A stretch of DNA of 64,000 nt, taken from the NCBI GenBank assembly GCA_015183035.1, contig JACZZP010000001.1, positions 1,178,001-1,242,000 on the forward strand, in the 5' to 3' direction. This DNA comes from Meloidogyne chitwoodi (Eukaryota > Nematoda > Chromadorea > Rhabditida > Meloidogynidae). Shown here in pieces: positions 25,233-38,067 of this stretch. The notes under the pieces are model-generated. The model was given only the letters and a program-made list of their open reading frames with translations. It was not told the DNA's origin and made no database searches. Numbering within the stretch: the first letter of the stretch is position 1; every line of letters starts with the position of its first letter. The position numbers and the translations under genes were made by a program.

Positions 25233-27839
25233 TTATTCATTTTCATTTGAATTCTTTACACCATCAGCATTTGAAATTGATTTTAAGTTCAAATTTTCCT
25301 CTGCACTTTTTATTTCCACTTTCAATTCTTTTCCTAAAATCCATAATATAAAAAACCATATTATAACTAATAACCTGAATCTTCATTAAGTAAAATATTT
25401 TCCATTTCCATTCGTCGTAGTTTAGGTCGGAATAACAAAAGCAATATTAAAACGATAATTGCCGCTATCATTGACATTACCTGAATAAATTAAGATTTTT
25501 TTAAATTAGATCTCTGAAATTATTAGCCTTTGCAATTACCTAAGCATAAAATGAACATAATTAAAGTTGAATAATTAATTAAAATATAAAAACTTACAAT
25601 AACTGAGAGAGTAAAGTCCATTGGTTCGACAGTCTGTTCAGCTGCATTCATTGTGATATTTCCATGCCCACACGTAGATGGAGGAGCGAATAAATGTTCA
25701 TGCTCTGCTACGCTAAGCAAGGTACAGACCTGAGTTTTAATTATTTTTAAAATTATTGAATAAAAGCATAAATGTCCATTGACTCATCATAAAGTTCTAG
25801 AAATTTGTACATCTGAGTTTTGATTATCCAACCTCATATTTCCGATATAAAAATTGCAAAGGGTTAGCAAGTGTTTTCATTACTGACAAATAAATAATCG
25901 TTTGAATTTGTCCACTTAACACAACAAGCCCTGTTGATGTTGTTTCTGAGACTGGATAGGTACATTCTGCAGAAAGCTGTAATCCTACTGGATAGGCAGC
26001 CAAACCAAATACTCCAAAAATGAAACAGGACAAAAGAATCCAAATATCCATTTCGCGATGGAGAATTAACTGAAAATAAAAGGTAATTTAAGGAAATCTG
26101 TATAGAATATTTTTCGGAAGAAAATATATTAGAAAAAAACCTGAAGAAAAATAAGTCCAAATCCAACAGCAACTGCCATCGAAACTTTCATCGTTTCAAC
26201 ATAAAGTTTTGTACGATCAACGACAAAACCTGCAACAAAATTAAAAAAAAAACTAGGAATTAAAAAATGTAGAAATACTTGCTCCAGTAGCACCAACAAC
26301 ACCACCAGTTATTAATAAAGCTGAGGTAAAACCACTAAATTGATTTGAATAACCAGATGGGCAGAGAAGTTGTTGCATTAAAGTATATAAAGCATTGAAC
26401 ATTCCAATACCTTAAGTCATAAAAATATTAAAAAAGAGAGAAAAAACCTCCGCCCATAACTAAAAGAAGAACCAAATATTGTTTGCTTGTAAAGCACTTT
26501 TTGATACCCTCAATAAATGGATAATTTGGCTTACTAGCGCTTAAAGTCGGTGGAAGTTTAGGCTCAGAGCTCTGAAAATTTCATGTAACAAGAAAATCTA
26601 TAAAGTCCAGTAAAAGTTACCGTAATTGCCACTGAAGAAACAATAGTCAAAATAATGCTAGGAATAGCAAAAAGTATATTTAAAATTCTGACCTTAAATC
26701 GACAAATAAAATAACATAAAATTGAAAAAGAAAACTTGGTCACAACTTGCAACAATCATTGGGCTGATTAAATTGGCCAAGAGAACGCCAAGCGGATTGG
26801 ACATGACCTGAATTTTTAAAAGTAAATAATGGGAACGTATAAAAACATCTTTCATAAATTATAGAAAAACCAAGTTTTCTTAAAAATAAATAAACCCCAA
26901 TTGTTGTTGCCAGAGTACGCTGATTGTCGGGAAACCAGGCAGCTGCGACCTTAGAAAATAAAATAATACCTTTCATAATAAAATACTTTTGTTGGTAAAA
27001 ACATAATGAAAGGATATGCCAAAGCTGCAATTGCTTGGCCAAAAATTCCAACAGGAAATCGAAGACCAGGTAATTCATCAGGAAAAAAAGAACTAAAATT
27101 GAGAATTTTTGGTGATTCTGCAGTTTTGGGGCTATCGGAAAAATTAATATAAAAATTCGCAAAAATATTTAAAATAACATAAACAAAAAATTTTTAGGTA
27201 AAATGTGGCAATTATTTTAGATGGAAAAAATTACAGGATCCCCAATTCTTAAAGATTATAACTTCAAGAAACCTGGCTAAACGAATAAACGCCCCGATTC
27301 CATTTGTCCAAGCAGCAATCAAAATTGAACATCTCAGACATAAAAAAGACATATTAAAAACAATAAAAACAAAGAAACCAAAATATCCGCCAGCCCACAT
27401 TGCCAAAATACCAATTGGAATCGTTACAAAAATATAGACAGCAGAAAAATATATTGTTGAATCACGCCCATAATAAGTATCAACATGATTAGAAATTGGT
27501 GAAAAAGCTATCCAAAGCATTGTATTTAAATTATTTAATAGAGCTACTATAATTAAAACAATCCATCGACGACGATAGGCCCTCAAATAAATTAAATAAA
27601 CTTTAGCAAAATCAAATAGAAACTTTAAACTAATCCGTTGATCAGCAGGATCTTTTTCACAACATTCCCCTAAAGAATTTACAGCTGCTACTGGATCAAT
27701 TATCTATAAAGAATAAAATTCACTTACAAATTAAAAATTATAAAACCTGTACTTGTTTTTGTGGGAGAAGTTGCTTTTCTTCGCCGTTACCTTTAAAAAG
27801 TACTGCAATATTCTTGTTTTCAGAGTTATCTGTTGTCAT
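25233..27839 (-). CDS. SLC49-family major facilitator transporter (FLVCR/MFSD7-like)
   Basis: ATG at 27839, stop TAA at 25235-25233, about eleven exons. After an approximately 60-residue cytosolic N-terminus comes RAYRRRWIVLIIVALLNNLN, LWIAFSPISNHVDTYYG, TIPIGILAMWAGGYFG, LRFPVGIFGQAIAALAYPFI, KVAAAWFPDNQRTLATTIG, NPLGVLLANLISPMIV, CPSGYSNQFSGFTSALLITG, GFVVDRTKLY and ECTYPVSETTSTGLVVLSGQ. These are the hallmark segments of the SLC49 group: RRRW start, AWFP..R..A...G, NPLG, and E-x-(S/T)YPV-E...G. Twelve membrane helices are expected. Known family members move haem, choline or related small molecules. The substrate here is unknown. The E-x-TYP(V)..TG(L) block is closest to MFSD7/SLC49A3 in my memory. 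A charged cytosolic C-tail follows. Confidence 0.82.
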
Positions 27840-28811
27840 TTATTCTAATAACGACTTAAATTAAAAAGATTAAATATAGAATAAATATTGAAAAACAGAA
27901 AATTTTCTTTTCTTAAATGTCAATCCTATATTTAACATATTAAATAAAAAAATTAATGATGGAAAATAGAAATTTATATTTTTTAATTTATTTAGATTTA
28001 AGTCAAATTATCTTTCCTGTATATAATTTAATTTTCCACTGAATCAGAACGATTCGCAGCACAAGGTATGGATCAAAGTTATTTTACAGCCATATAAACG
28101 CCAAATAAAAAATTCAATTAGCGAAAGAAAACTTGTGCGCCATACAAAAATCTCGCTCTACTAATACATTTTGTTAACTTCTTTCTCTGCACTTTTCATA
28201 AATACTACAACATTTTCTCCTTCTCTCAATTTTCACTCGTAACGGGCCACTTCAGTACCACCATCTCAGTACTGCCATTTCAGTCCCATGCCGGTTGGGG
28301 TCATCTGAGTACCGCCATTTCAGTTCCGCACAAACGGAGCCATTCAGTACTATAAAAAATTTTGTAATGAAATAGTGGTTTTTTCTTCATTTTAATATTC
28401 TTCTTCATTTTTCGTAACTTATTTTACTTGGTTCATTTATATTTATTCAATTTTAGTACGGAGCACCAAGAAAGTATTACATTTTTGAAAAAGCTGGTAA
28501 TGAGACGACCCCCTCTGTCTGTGACTGAAATGTCGGTACTCACTTGGCCCGTTCCGAACTAGAAGTTCCGGAAATACGAACAAAAGGGTTACTTGGGGTA
28601 CTCATTTAATAATCAGTCACAAATGATTGTAAAATAATATGAAATTGTCTTTAAATTATATTATTTGTTTTATCTGGACGGCAGATTTAAATGGGTAATG
28701 GATAAAAAAACATTTCTAATTAATTTTGAAATCATAAAGAATTATTTAAAAAAAATTTTTGCTTAATTTTTATAATTTATTTTCTTTTTAAATTCGTAGT
28801 TTTCTTCATTT
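27840..28811. other. intergenic region with one TIR element
   Basis: Contains the upstream region of the SLC49-like gene, a TIR element (28241-28553) and the 3' flank of the Sox gene. No protein-coding gene seen. Confidence 0.45.
28241..28553. mobile_element. MITE-like element with CAGTACCGCC subrepeats
   Basis: The inverted ends AACGGGCCACTTCAGTACC (28241) and GGTACTCACTTGGCCCGTT (ending 28553) agree at most positions. A motif of the type (C/T)AGTAC(C/T)(A/G)CCAT(C/T)T recurs about every 14-15 bp in the left arm. The build is like the 623-865 element, but the sequence family differs. No clear target-site duplication. Confidence 0.48.
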
Positions 28812-31216
28812 TTATTGTTGTGATTCTCCACTTTGTGTCTGTTCCCCTTCACCCCAAATGGATGATGTCCAACTAGCTACCATTGGCATTCCAGCCATTG
28901 CAATAGCAGTTGATTCAAATGAAGGTTGTTGTTTATTGAGCATTTGATTAGAAGAAGCTACGGTCATTGTTGAGTCAGTTTGTACATTTCCTACACTTCC
29001 TGACAATTGTAGGAATGAATGTAGATCTATGCCACGTGCTGATTCAATTTGTTGAAGTTGATGAGTACCCATTGAAAGTGCTTCATCGATTGGCCTTCCA
29101 GTAGAAAGTAGATCAGAACATTCTGACTGAAATTTTTTAAATATTAATACATATAATTAAAAACATTTTTATTTAACGTTTATAATAAATAAACTGTTTT
29201 CTTTACTTTTGCCACTGGCCCAAAGGCACCAGTTCCCTGATATTGTTCATAAAGTGCCATTGCAGCATGATGTTGATCCTGCCCATAAAGTGGCGGACAA
29301 GCAGCAGCATTCGCCATAAGATAAGGATTTGCATAAGCAGAAAATGCAGCTGAATATGGATTCATTTCTGCGTAGGGCGGTGGTTGACCTGCAGGACTAT
29401 GTTGTCCAGACCAGGCCATAGCATTTGGCTGGTAAACCTGAAAATAAGGTTTTAAAAAATATTATATAATTTTTTGTTTTCTTTTCAACTATTCAATATG
29501 GAAATATTTTCAAATTAAAAAATTTCTTTGAAAAAACAAAAAAGATGCAACATTTTATTAAATTTTTAGAATAATTTAAAATGCGCCCTCAGTTTATTTA
29601 TAATGACAAAAACAAATATTTATTAAACATTTTTATCGATGAATAAATTAAAAAAATGAATGAACATCTGTGTAATAATTTTTGTCGGTGAAAAAGGAAG
29701 AAAATATTCTTTATGATTGTAAGAAAGAGAAAGAAATAATATTAATTATTTTAAAGTTAATTTTATTATTATTATATATTTCTAAATTTAGAAAATCTTA
29801 TAAGATAATTTAACAATTTATAATTATACCCTTACCGATTGAGGTAAACATTTAAGTGCATCAAAAGCTGCAGCCACTAATCCACTATCAGCTCCTCCCA
29901 TTTGAGAAGGAATACCACCAATTAAAATTGAATTTTGTTGTAATTGTTGTTGTATATTTTGTTGTTGTTGTGTTGATTGTTGCCTTTGATGTACTCCTCC
30001 TCCTTGATGAATTTGTTGTAAAGCAGCAGCAGCAGCTTGTTGACTTTTCTTTGATTGATTATTATGTGTTTGATGTTGTTGAATATGTTTAGCTTTACGA
30101 CGTGGTCGATATTTATAATCCTAAAATTTTAATTTTAAAATTTAATATAAATTATTTACTGGATGATCTTGCATATGTTCATTACGTAAGCGTTTTGCTT
30201 CATCAATAAATGGCCGTTTTGCTTCCTCCTCAAGGCGTTTCCATTCTTCACCTAATCTTTTTGAGATTTCAGAATTATGCATTTTTGGATTATCTATGGC
30301 CATCTTTTTTCGTTGTCCTCTTGACCAAACCATAAAAGCACTTTAAATAAATTTTTTTTAAATTAATTGTTTTTTTAAACTTCATTGGCCGTTTAACACG
30401 TTCATCTTGAATTCTGTCTACACCATTTGTTGAAAATTTCTTTTGTTGTAAAAGACTTTGTTGTTGTTGTCTGTGTTGATTATTATTATTATGATGTCCA
30501 CAACTACTAACTGATATTTGTCCATTAAAATGAGAAATTCCAGCAGAAGAAGAAGATCCACTAGCAGAAGAACTTCCAGCAGGTGAAGCTAAGAAATGTG
30601 AAGAAATTTTAGAATTTCTTTTTAAATCATGTTTTATTCCATCATCATTTTCAGTTGGAATTGAAGAAAATAAAGAAGCTGTAGCAGATGTAGATGAAGA
30701 AGTAGCAGTAGAAGGACAACAACTTGTAGTATCAATAATAGGATTAAATGGGAGAGTACTTCCATTCCCTCCTAACATTCCATTAAACATTGAAGAATTC
30801 ATTGTTGTATAATAATAATATTGTTGTTGAAGATTATCCTTTTTAAAAAATATTAATTTAATTAATAAAAAATTATTTAAATAATTAGAATAAAAAAATT
30901 TAGATATAATTTTATCTTTTAATATTTTATTTATTTGTTTTTATTAATTAAATACCAATTTTTGTTGTTCTATTCCACTGAGATGATTATTTGAAATATT
31001 TTGTTGTTGTTGTAATTGTTGATGATTAATTATTTGTTGTTCTCCACTAATAATTTGCCTTTCTCCATCAATTGTTGGTAATCCAACATTTGAAGAATCC
31101 AAAATTAAATTATTATTAATATTAATTTGTTGTTGATTATTATTATTATTATTAATTGTTATTTGTTCTGATTTTATATGTCTTTGTTGTTCTGGTTGTT
31201 CAATCATTGTAATCAT
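28812..31216 (-). CDS. sox-2: SoxB1 HMG-box transcription factor (Sox2/Sox3-like)
   Basis: ATG at 31216, stop TAA at 28814-28812. Exon 1 encodes a Gln/Asn-rich region and joins in phase to [19 protein letters not shown]. The HMG box runs from DERVKRPM, over an intron that splits the Asn codon (AA|T), to [60 protein letters not shown] and [11 protein letters not shown]. This is nearly the Sox2/Sox3 consensus. The tail is Gln-rich, then Pro/Tyr/Ala-rich ([18 protein letters not shown]). SoxB1 proteins specify neural and stem-like fates in animals. The gene is transcribed away from an unusually long non-coding region (31217-42645). The symbol is by orthology; sox-3 cannot be excluded. Confidence 0.88.
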
Positions 31217-34200
31217 TGAAGTAATTATTTGTTAATAATTTAAATATAATTTAAAAATATTGTTTTTTAATGAAGTAATAAATGCTCTAAAAATTTATTT
31301 AAAATATTTTTAATAATTTAAATTTTATTTAAATTTTTTAATTTTTCTATTAAAAATAAAGTATTTATCACTTTAAATTAAATTTTATTAAAATTCAATC
31401 GATATTTTCAGGAATTTTAAAAACTTTATTATTATTATATTCAAACAATTCGCAAATCTTTTGTGTTAAAAAAGCCTTTCTCCTTTTACCCACAATTTTA
31501 GTATTTAGTCTATTCTTTTTTATTTTATTTATTTATTCAAAGAGAATGAATGAACCTCTTTTCTGATGCTATTCAAGAGAGAGGGAAGTTTTTTGTTCTG
31601 ATGTTTTTTAAATAATAATAAACAAAATAACAATAAAAAACGTTAAAAATAGATAAAGAAAACAATAAAAAAAGAAAATAGACTAAAAAATAAATGGTCA
31701 AATAATAAACAAAAAATCGTTAAAAAACGTTAAATTATTTAATAAAAGCAATTTAAAAAAACAAAATACTATAAATTGTTTAAATAAAAAATAAAATTAT
31801 AATAAAGGAATGAAAAGATGAATTTCCCTGTCGGGAAGGCGCAAGAAGAGTAGAAGAAAAAAATGGGGATTTTTGGGGCAAAAAAAAAAGAAGGCGGAGT
31901 GTAAAAAAGTAGAAATTTGATGGGATGATGATGAAACACCGTTTTCCCTCTTTATATCAGAAAAAGAAAATTGATGGACGAATGGGATGAAGAGAAATAA
32001 GAGGAAAGAATATACGAGAAAATAATGGGCGGAGAACATAAAGTGCAACAAAATAAATAAATAAATATAATTTTGGGGGAATTGTTATGATAAATATTAT
32101 TTATTTATTTTTTGTTAAAATGGTACAGTTAAAAAGTTAAGAAAATTCTTTTAAATATTAATTTATTAAAAAGAAATGTAAAAACATTTTATTTAAATAA
32201 TTATTTGCCATAAGCATAAAAGTAGTTATGATTATTTTCTTATTTTTGGCTTGAAGAATGATTCCCAAAAAAAACAAAACAAAATGATTATAACAATAAA
32301 GGTGGAAAAAAGCCTGAAAACTTAATTGTTTAAACAAAAGAACTTTTTATTAGGGAAATTATTATTATTTAAAGGAAAATAAAATAGGGGAAATCCAGAA
32401 AATAAAAAATAAATAAAAAAGAAAATTAAAAAATTATTTCTTTTTTCTATATTATTTTAAAATAAATTATTTTGTTTTGTTTTTATTAAATAATTATTTA
32501 AATAAATATTTTTATTTATTTATTTTTTAACAATATTCGTATCAGTCAATTTTATTTTATTTTTTTATTATTTAAAAAAAATCACAGCTGTAAGTAAATA
32601 TTTATAAAATTAAATTCTTTATATTATTTTATTATAGTATTTTCTCATCTTTTAATTTAAATAAAAAAAGTTTTATAAAATGTGCACAAAATAAAAAAAT
32701 CTTTTTTTATTTTTCCGACTCTTTTTGTAAATAAATATATAAAAGCTAATTAAATATAAATAAATATATACTTACAGCTTAAATTCTCTTTTAAAAACAT
32801 TTATTTGATTGGATAAAAAGAAAGAAAAGACAAAAAAAATTATAAAGTTTTTTCAATAAAGTACAAAGTTTGTTAAAAAAATATTTATTGATTGGAATAA
32901 AAAATAATTTAAAAAATAAATTAGAAGATTAAGAAAATTATTTTTAAAAAATAATAAATTATTTTCTAAATATTTAACAAATATATAACTACTAAAATAC
33001 AGTAATACTTTCTCTTCATTCCCGTCATCATTCAAAGTTTTTTCTTTTCTTTCTTCTCTTCCTTTCCATACAGCTGACTATAAATAAAAAAAGCTTAGAC
33101 AGACGTAAAATGATGGCAAAAGCTAAAAAGACTGCAAAGACGGCCAAACAATTTTCACTGCATGAGTGGTGATGACACAAATATAAAAATATAAAAAAAG
33201 AATAAATATGAATGAAAGCAGCGGGACATTTTAAACAAAAGAGGCAAAAACCAACGTCGTCGTTTATGCTTTTTCTTTTTTTTTGATGGAATTAGAGTTA
33301 AAAATGATCGTAGAAAAGCGATGAATTTTTTTACTGAGAAATATAATTAGTAAAAAAAGAAATAAAATAAACCAAAATTGTAAAAAAAGTCAAAAAAATG
33401 TTGTTAGGAAAAAACTTAAAATTTTAAAAGGAAATTTTTTTTAATTCAAATAAAAATAATATTTATATTAAAATAAATAATTGGATACATATTATTTACT
33501 AATTAATATATAATAATAATACTTTAATTATTATTATTTTTTCAATTTCTTAAAAATAAGTAAATTATTTAATTTTTATTAAATTTAAGAAAATCTAAAA
33601 AAATCTTTTTTCATAAATTTTATAGAATTATTATTTAGGAAAAAAGGTGTGAAAGAAAAAAATAAATAAAAAAGAAAGAAAGAAAAGAATTGAAAGGATT
33701 AATAAAATAAGAAAATCCGATTGGTTGGATTAGTCGCCTTCCGACAAATTTTAGAGAGAATTACTGACTAATATATTTATTTATTTATTTATTTATATTT
33801 ATGCTACTGATCATCAATCTGCAAAATTATTTAAAAAAAAGAAAAGAGAGAGAGAGGTCATTTTGTAAATTTAAAAAAAAAAAAGTGTTGGAAGTAGTAT
33901 TGTAGTACAAATAATAATATAAAAATATTTTTAAACAATTTTCTATACAAATTTTGAAAATAAAAAATATAAAAACATGGTTAATATTATGTAAAAAAGT
34001 ATCTAAAGAAATAAAGAAAATTGCGTAATTTAACCTCCCAAATAAAGTAAATAAAAAAATAATAATAATTTTGAAACAAATATTTATTAAAATATTTATT
34101 TATTTATTAGCATATTATTATAAATAAATAAATAAATAATTATTATAAAAGAAGAAATAATCTTTTATATATAAAACATAGCTTAATATTAAAATGTTTG

Positions 34201-34635
34201 AATTTAAATTTAATTCTTAAATTTACACAAACTTTATTTATCTTAAAATGTAAAAGTGTTTGAACAAATCTTTATTTTAAAAGCTGAAAATAATTTGGAA
34301 TTAAACGTAACAGGTATATATGAGAATAAATAAATTAATTAATTTTGAATTATTTGAAATAAGCTGAGAAGTTTAATATTGAAAAGTTTGTTTAAGTATA
34401 TATTTGGGGAAGTTAATATACAATGTTAAATGTTTACAAGATGATAAAAGTTAGCAGATTATGGGACAGTTATATATATAAATGTTATGGAATAATGGAT
34501 TGGATAATTTACTTGATAAAGTGGAAAGGAAAAGAAAACTTGGAAATATACTTTAATGATTGAAAGTTGTTTGCTGGATGTCCATTGGAAATATTTTAAA
34601 ATTGTTTTTTGTCTTATTTTAGTTAGTTAGTTTTG

Positions 34636-34677
34636 CTAGCTAAGGTGGGGCCTCGTAGGATGGCCTACCTTCGCTAG
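34636..34677. repeat. perfect-like hairpin, 16-17-bp stem
   Basis: CTAGCTAAGGTGGGGCC (34636-34652) pairs with GGCCTACCTTCGCTAG (34662-34677) around a 9-nt loop. GC-rich in an AT-rich desert. Confidence 0.6.
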
Positions 34678-37600
34678 TTTATTTAATAAAATTAATTTAA
34701 ATATATCCAAACAAATTAATTAAATAATATAAACTTTAAATTCAATTCATTCTTTTTTCACAGATTTTTATTTTCTTAAAGATCAAATTCTTCTCTTAGA
34801 ATTTTTTTGGCCAAATTTTGTTAAAATCCATAAATATATTTAAAATATGTACTAACTAACTACTAAATAAATACTTAGATCGTTTTGAGCAAACGAAAAG
34901 AATCTGTGTATAAAAAAAGAGGGGAAACATTTTGTTTGTTTAATGTAAGTAAACAAGATTGAATTGTGAAGAAATAAATAGGGACTAAAAAAAGTTTTGT
35001 TAGGGGTTGGTTATTGGATCGGCCATCGTTCGCGCTAATGTTGGCCGTCAGGTTTAAGAAAAAAGACAAGAATATTTTTGAGGGAAAAAAGACAAGAAGA
35101 AGGTGAGAATATTTATTTATTTATAAATAAAAAAAAGTAAATAATTTTTATGTCCCCAACTTTTTAAAGGGAAAGAAAATCACAGCCGTTAAGAAAAATG
35201 ATTTTGTGCGCGATATTTAGACACAGAAAGCCAGCGGGAGAATTAAAGCGTAAATAATATATTAATATATATATAAGCGTGCAAATGTGTTAACAAAATT
35301 ATAATAAAAATATTTATGATGAGCAAATAAAAAAAATAAAAATATTTTATAAATATATTTTTTAATAAATATATTATTTAAAAAATTAAATATTTATCAT
35401 TAATAAAATAATTTAATAATAAATATAAATTAATTAATTAAAGATAGGATATAACTATTTAAAATTACTTATAAAAATTGATCAAACAAGAATTGAAAAA
35501 AGGAAATTTTTTAAATGAAAAAAAATTAAAAATAAATAATAAAATATATATATATAGAGGTAATTACTTATATAATTATAGAAGAGATAAGGCGGGGCTT
35601 ATTTTTAAAAAATAAAAGTTTTTTTATTAATTAAATTATATTTATAAAAATAATAAATAAAAATGGGTATTTTAATTAATTTAAATAATTTTGATTAATT
35701 ATTTTATAAATTTAATAATTAAAAGATTTAAAAACATAAATATTCTAATAGTTTTTAATATATTTTAAAGGAAAATTAAAATAAAATTATAAATTTATCC
35801 CTTTCTTTGGCCTTAAAATTAAAAATAAAAGATATGGATGACACATCTGGTAAATTTAAAGAAAATAAAATATATTAAATTATTAAATAATAATAAATTT
35901 GTCTTTTTAAAAAATAAAAATATAATTTAATAATTATTTATAAAAATTATTTTTTTAAATAAATAAATAAATTATATTATTAATTAATTAAATAATTAAT
36001 ATTTTCTAACCTGTCAATAATTTATAAAAATAATTTTTAGTAGTATTTATTAATTTATTATTTTGTTGTCTTTATTAGTTGAATTTAAATATTTTAATTT
36101 TTTTTCATTTCCTTTTCCTGTTTATTTATTTATTAAAAAAATAATTTCCTTTTTTATTTATTATTTAATTCTTCTTTTTCTTTTTCTCTCTTCTTTTCAT
36201 CTTCGATCAAAAAATATAATTATTATTTAAATAAAAGAACAAAATAATAATTAATTTTTGGAAACTTTATTTGTTGTCGTTTTTGGCATTTTAATATTTT
36301 TAAAATTTTTAACGTCATTGCTTATTTTTATCAAATCTTAAAAATCAAAAAACAAATAAAAATATTTTTGCATAAAATTTCGTGACAATAATTTTGCAAC
36401 AAAATAATATAAATATTATATATTTCTTTATTATAACATTTAACAAAAAAGTTTTTTTTTAAATTTTTAAACAAAAAATAAATAAAAATATTAAATAAAA
36501 ACACGCAATAAAAATTAAAATCAAAAATTATATTTACGTATTTTTAAATAAATTAATTTTAGAAAATTAAATAATTAATTTATTTTAAAAATTATTTAAA
36601 TTAAACAAAAGATATAAAACTAATTTATTATAATTAAAAGTATTAATAATTTTGATTTAAAATAATTATTTAAAATTATTTTTAATAATTTTTAAATAAT
36701 ATATAAAATATATTTAGGTATATAATAAATAATATTTGTATTAAAAAGAATTTATTTATTTATTTAAAAATAAAATTTATCAATTTTTGTTGTGTTATTT
36801 TTTTGGCCATTTAAAATTTAAACAAAATTTTCATCTTCTTTAATAAATATAAATAATTTTTCTTTAACAAAAAATAAAATAAAGATTTGACCCGCCCTCC
36901 AAAAATTATATAATAAATAAATAGCTTTTTGTTGTCCGATTGCCGCCACGCTTCAAAACATTAAAAAAAAGAGAGGACATAAAATAAATAAATATAACAA
37001 TACTTCTTCTCTTCTTTTTTGTTCAATTCATCAACAAAACATTTTCTTTATTTTCAATTCATTTCTGCGTGTTAAATAAAATATAATGCTTTTGTTATTT
37101 TAAAAAAACTTTTTTTTGATTCGCCCAATTGTGTTTTTATTTATTTATTTTATTATCTTATTTCTTTATTGACCTTTTTATATATAATTCTTATTTTTCT
37201 TTTCCCGCAACAATAAAAATAGAATTATTTATTTATTTTAATAATAAATAACTAAAATTAAAATATTTATAAATTTTAAATAAAAATATTTTTAAAAGAA
37301 AGAGAGAGAATATTTTAGCTTAATCAACTAGTCTTTTGTTAAATTATAAGTAGTACATATTATTTCATATAAACATCCTCTATTTTCTTTATTTTTGTAA
37401 TTAGCATTTCTCTTATCTTTTTATTTTAAATATTTTATTTTTACATAATATATATTTAATTAAGACTACTAGTTTATTAGGTAAATATATTTCCTGAAAA
37501 ACAAGTATTAAGCTTTCAAAGCTTTTAAAATAATTTTGCCGACCTTTGTGCTTTAAAAATAAAAACAATTTTATTTTATTTTTACCAATTTTCTCTCTTT

Positions 37601-38029
37601 CCTTCTTCTTCTAAATACCTGTCTTTTATTTTATTTTAAATTTTCTTTCAAATTTATTCGCTCAATTTAAGTTTTTTTGGTAAAGGTTTTGGAAAAGAAT
37701 TGTTATTTTCCTTCCTTTTTATTATAATATTCTCTTATTTTTTTAAATTTATTTTTCTTTTCTTTTTTTCTCTTCACTTGAGTGGCTACCGCTTTTCTCT
37801 CTTTCTCTTTCTCTCAAATATTTATTTTAAAGCATGTTCGTCGGCATATGGTCGTTTTATTATTTATTTATTCTCAATTGAAAAGTCTTGTTCTCGAAAT
37901 ACTCTTCTGGATAAAATAAAAAAGAAAAATAAAATTGAGGAAAAAAAGATGTGAAAATATTAAAAAGACAAATTGCCCTCTTTTTACACTTAACACTTTT
38001 TCTTCTTCTTTTTTTATAAAATTTTTACT

Positions 38030-38067
38030 CTTGAGAGAGTGCTGGTCGTGTGCGCACTCCTCTCAAG
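38030..38067. repeat. GC-richer hairpin, 13-14-bp stem
   Basis: CTTGAGAGAGTGC (38030-38042) pairs with GCACTCCTCTCAAG (38054-38067) around an 11-nt loop, with AAAATTTTT stretches outside on both sides. It could be a small structured RNA or fold-back DNA. Confidence 0.5.

Noticed and set aside
29856..30092. Plus-strand Val/Phe-rich frame
   Set aside because: Antisense of the Gln-rich coding region of the Sox gene (CAA/TTG codons), not a separate gene.
31797..32051. Minus-strand Phe/Leu/Ser-rich frame in the Sox upstream region
   Set aside because: No start context, splice sites or similarity. Polypyrimidine composition explains the open frame.
34875..35069. Minus-strand 64-codon frame
   Set aside because: Low-complexity and isolated. 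No support beyond being open.
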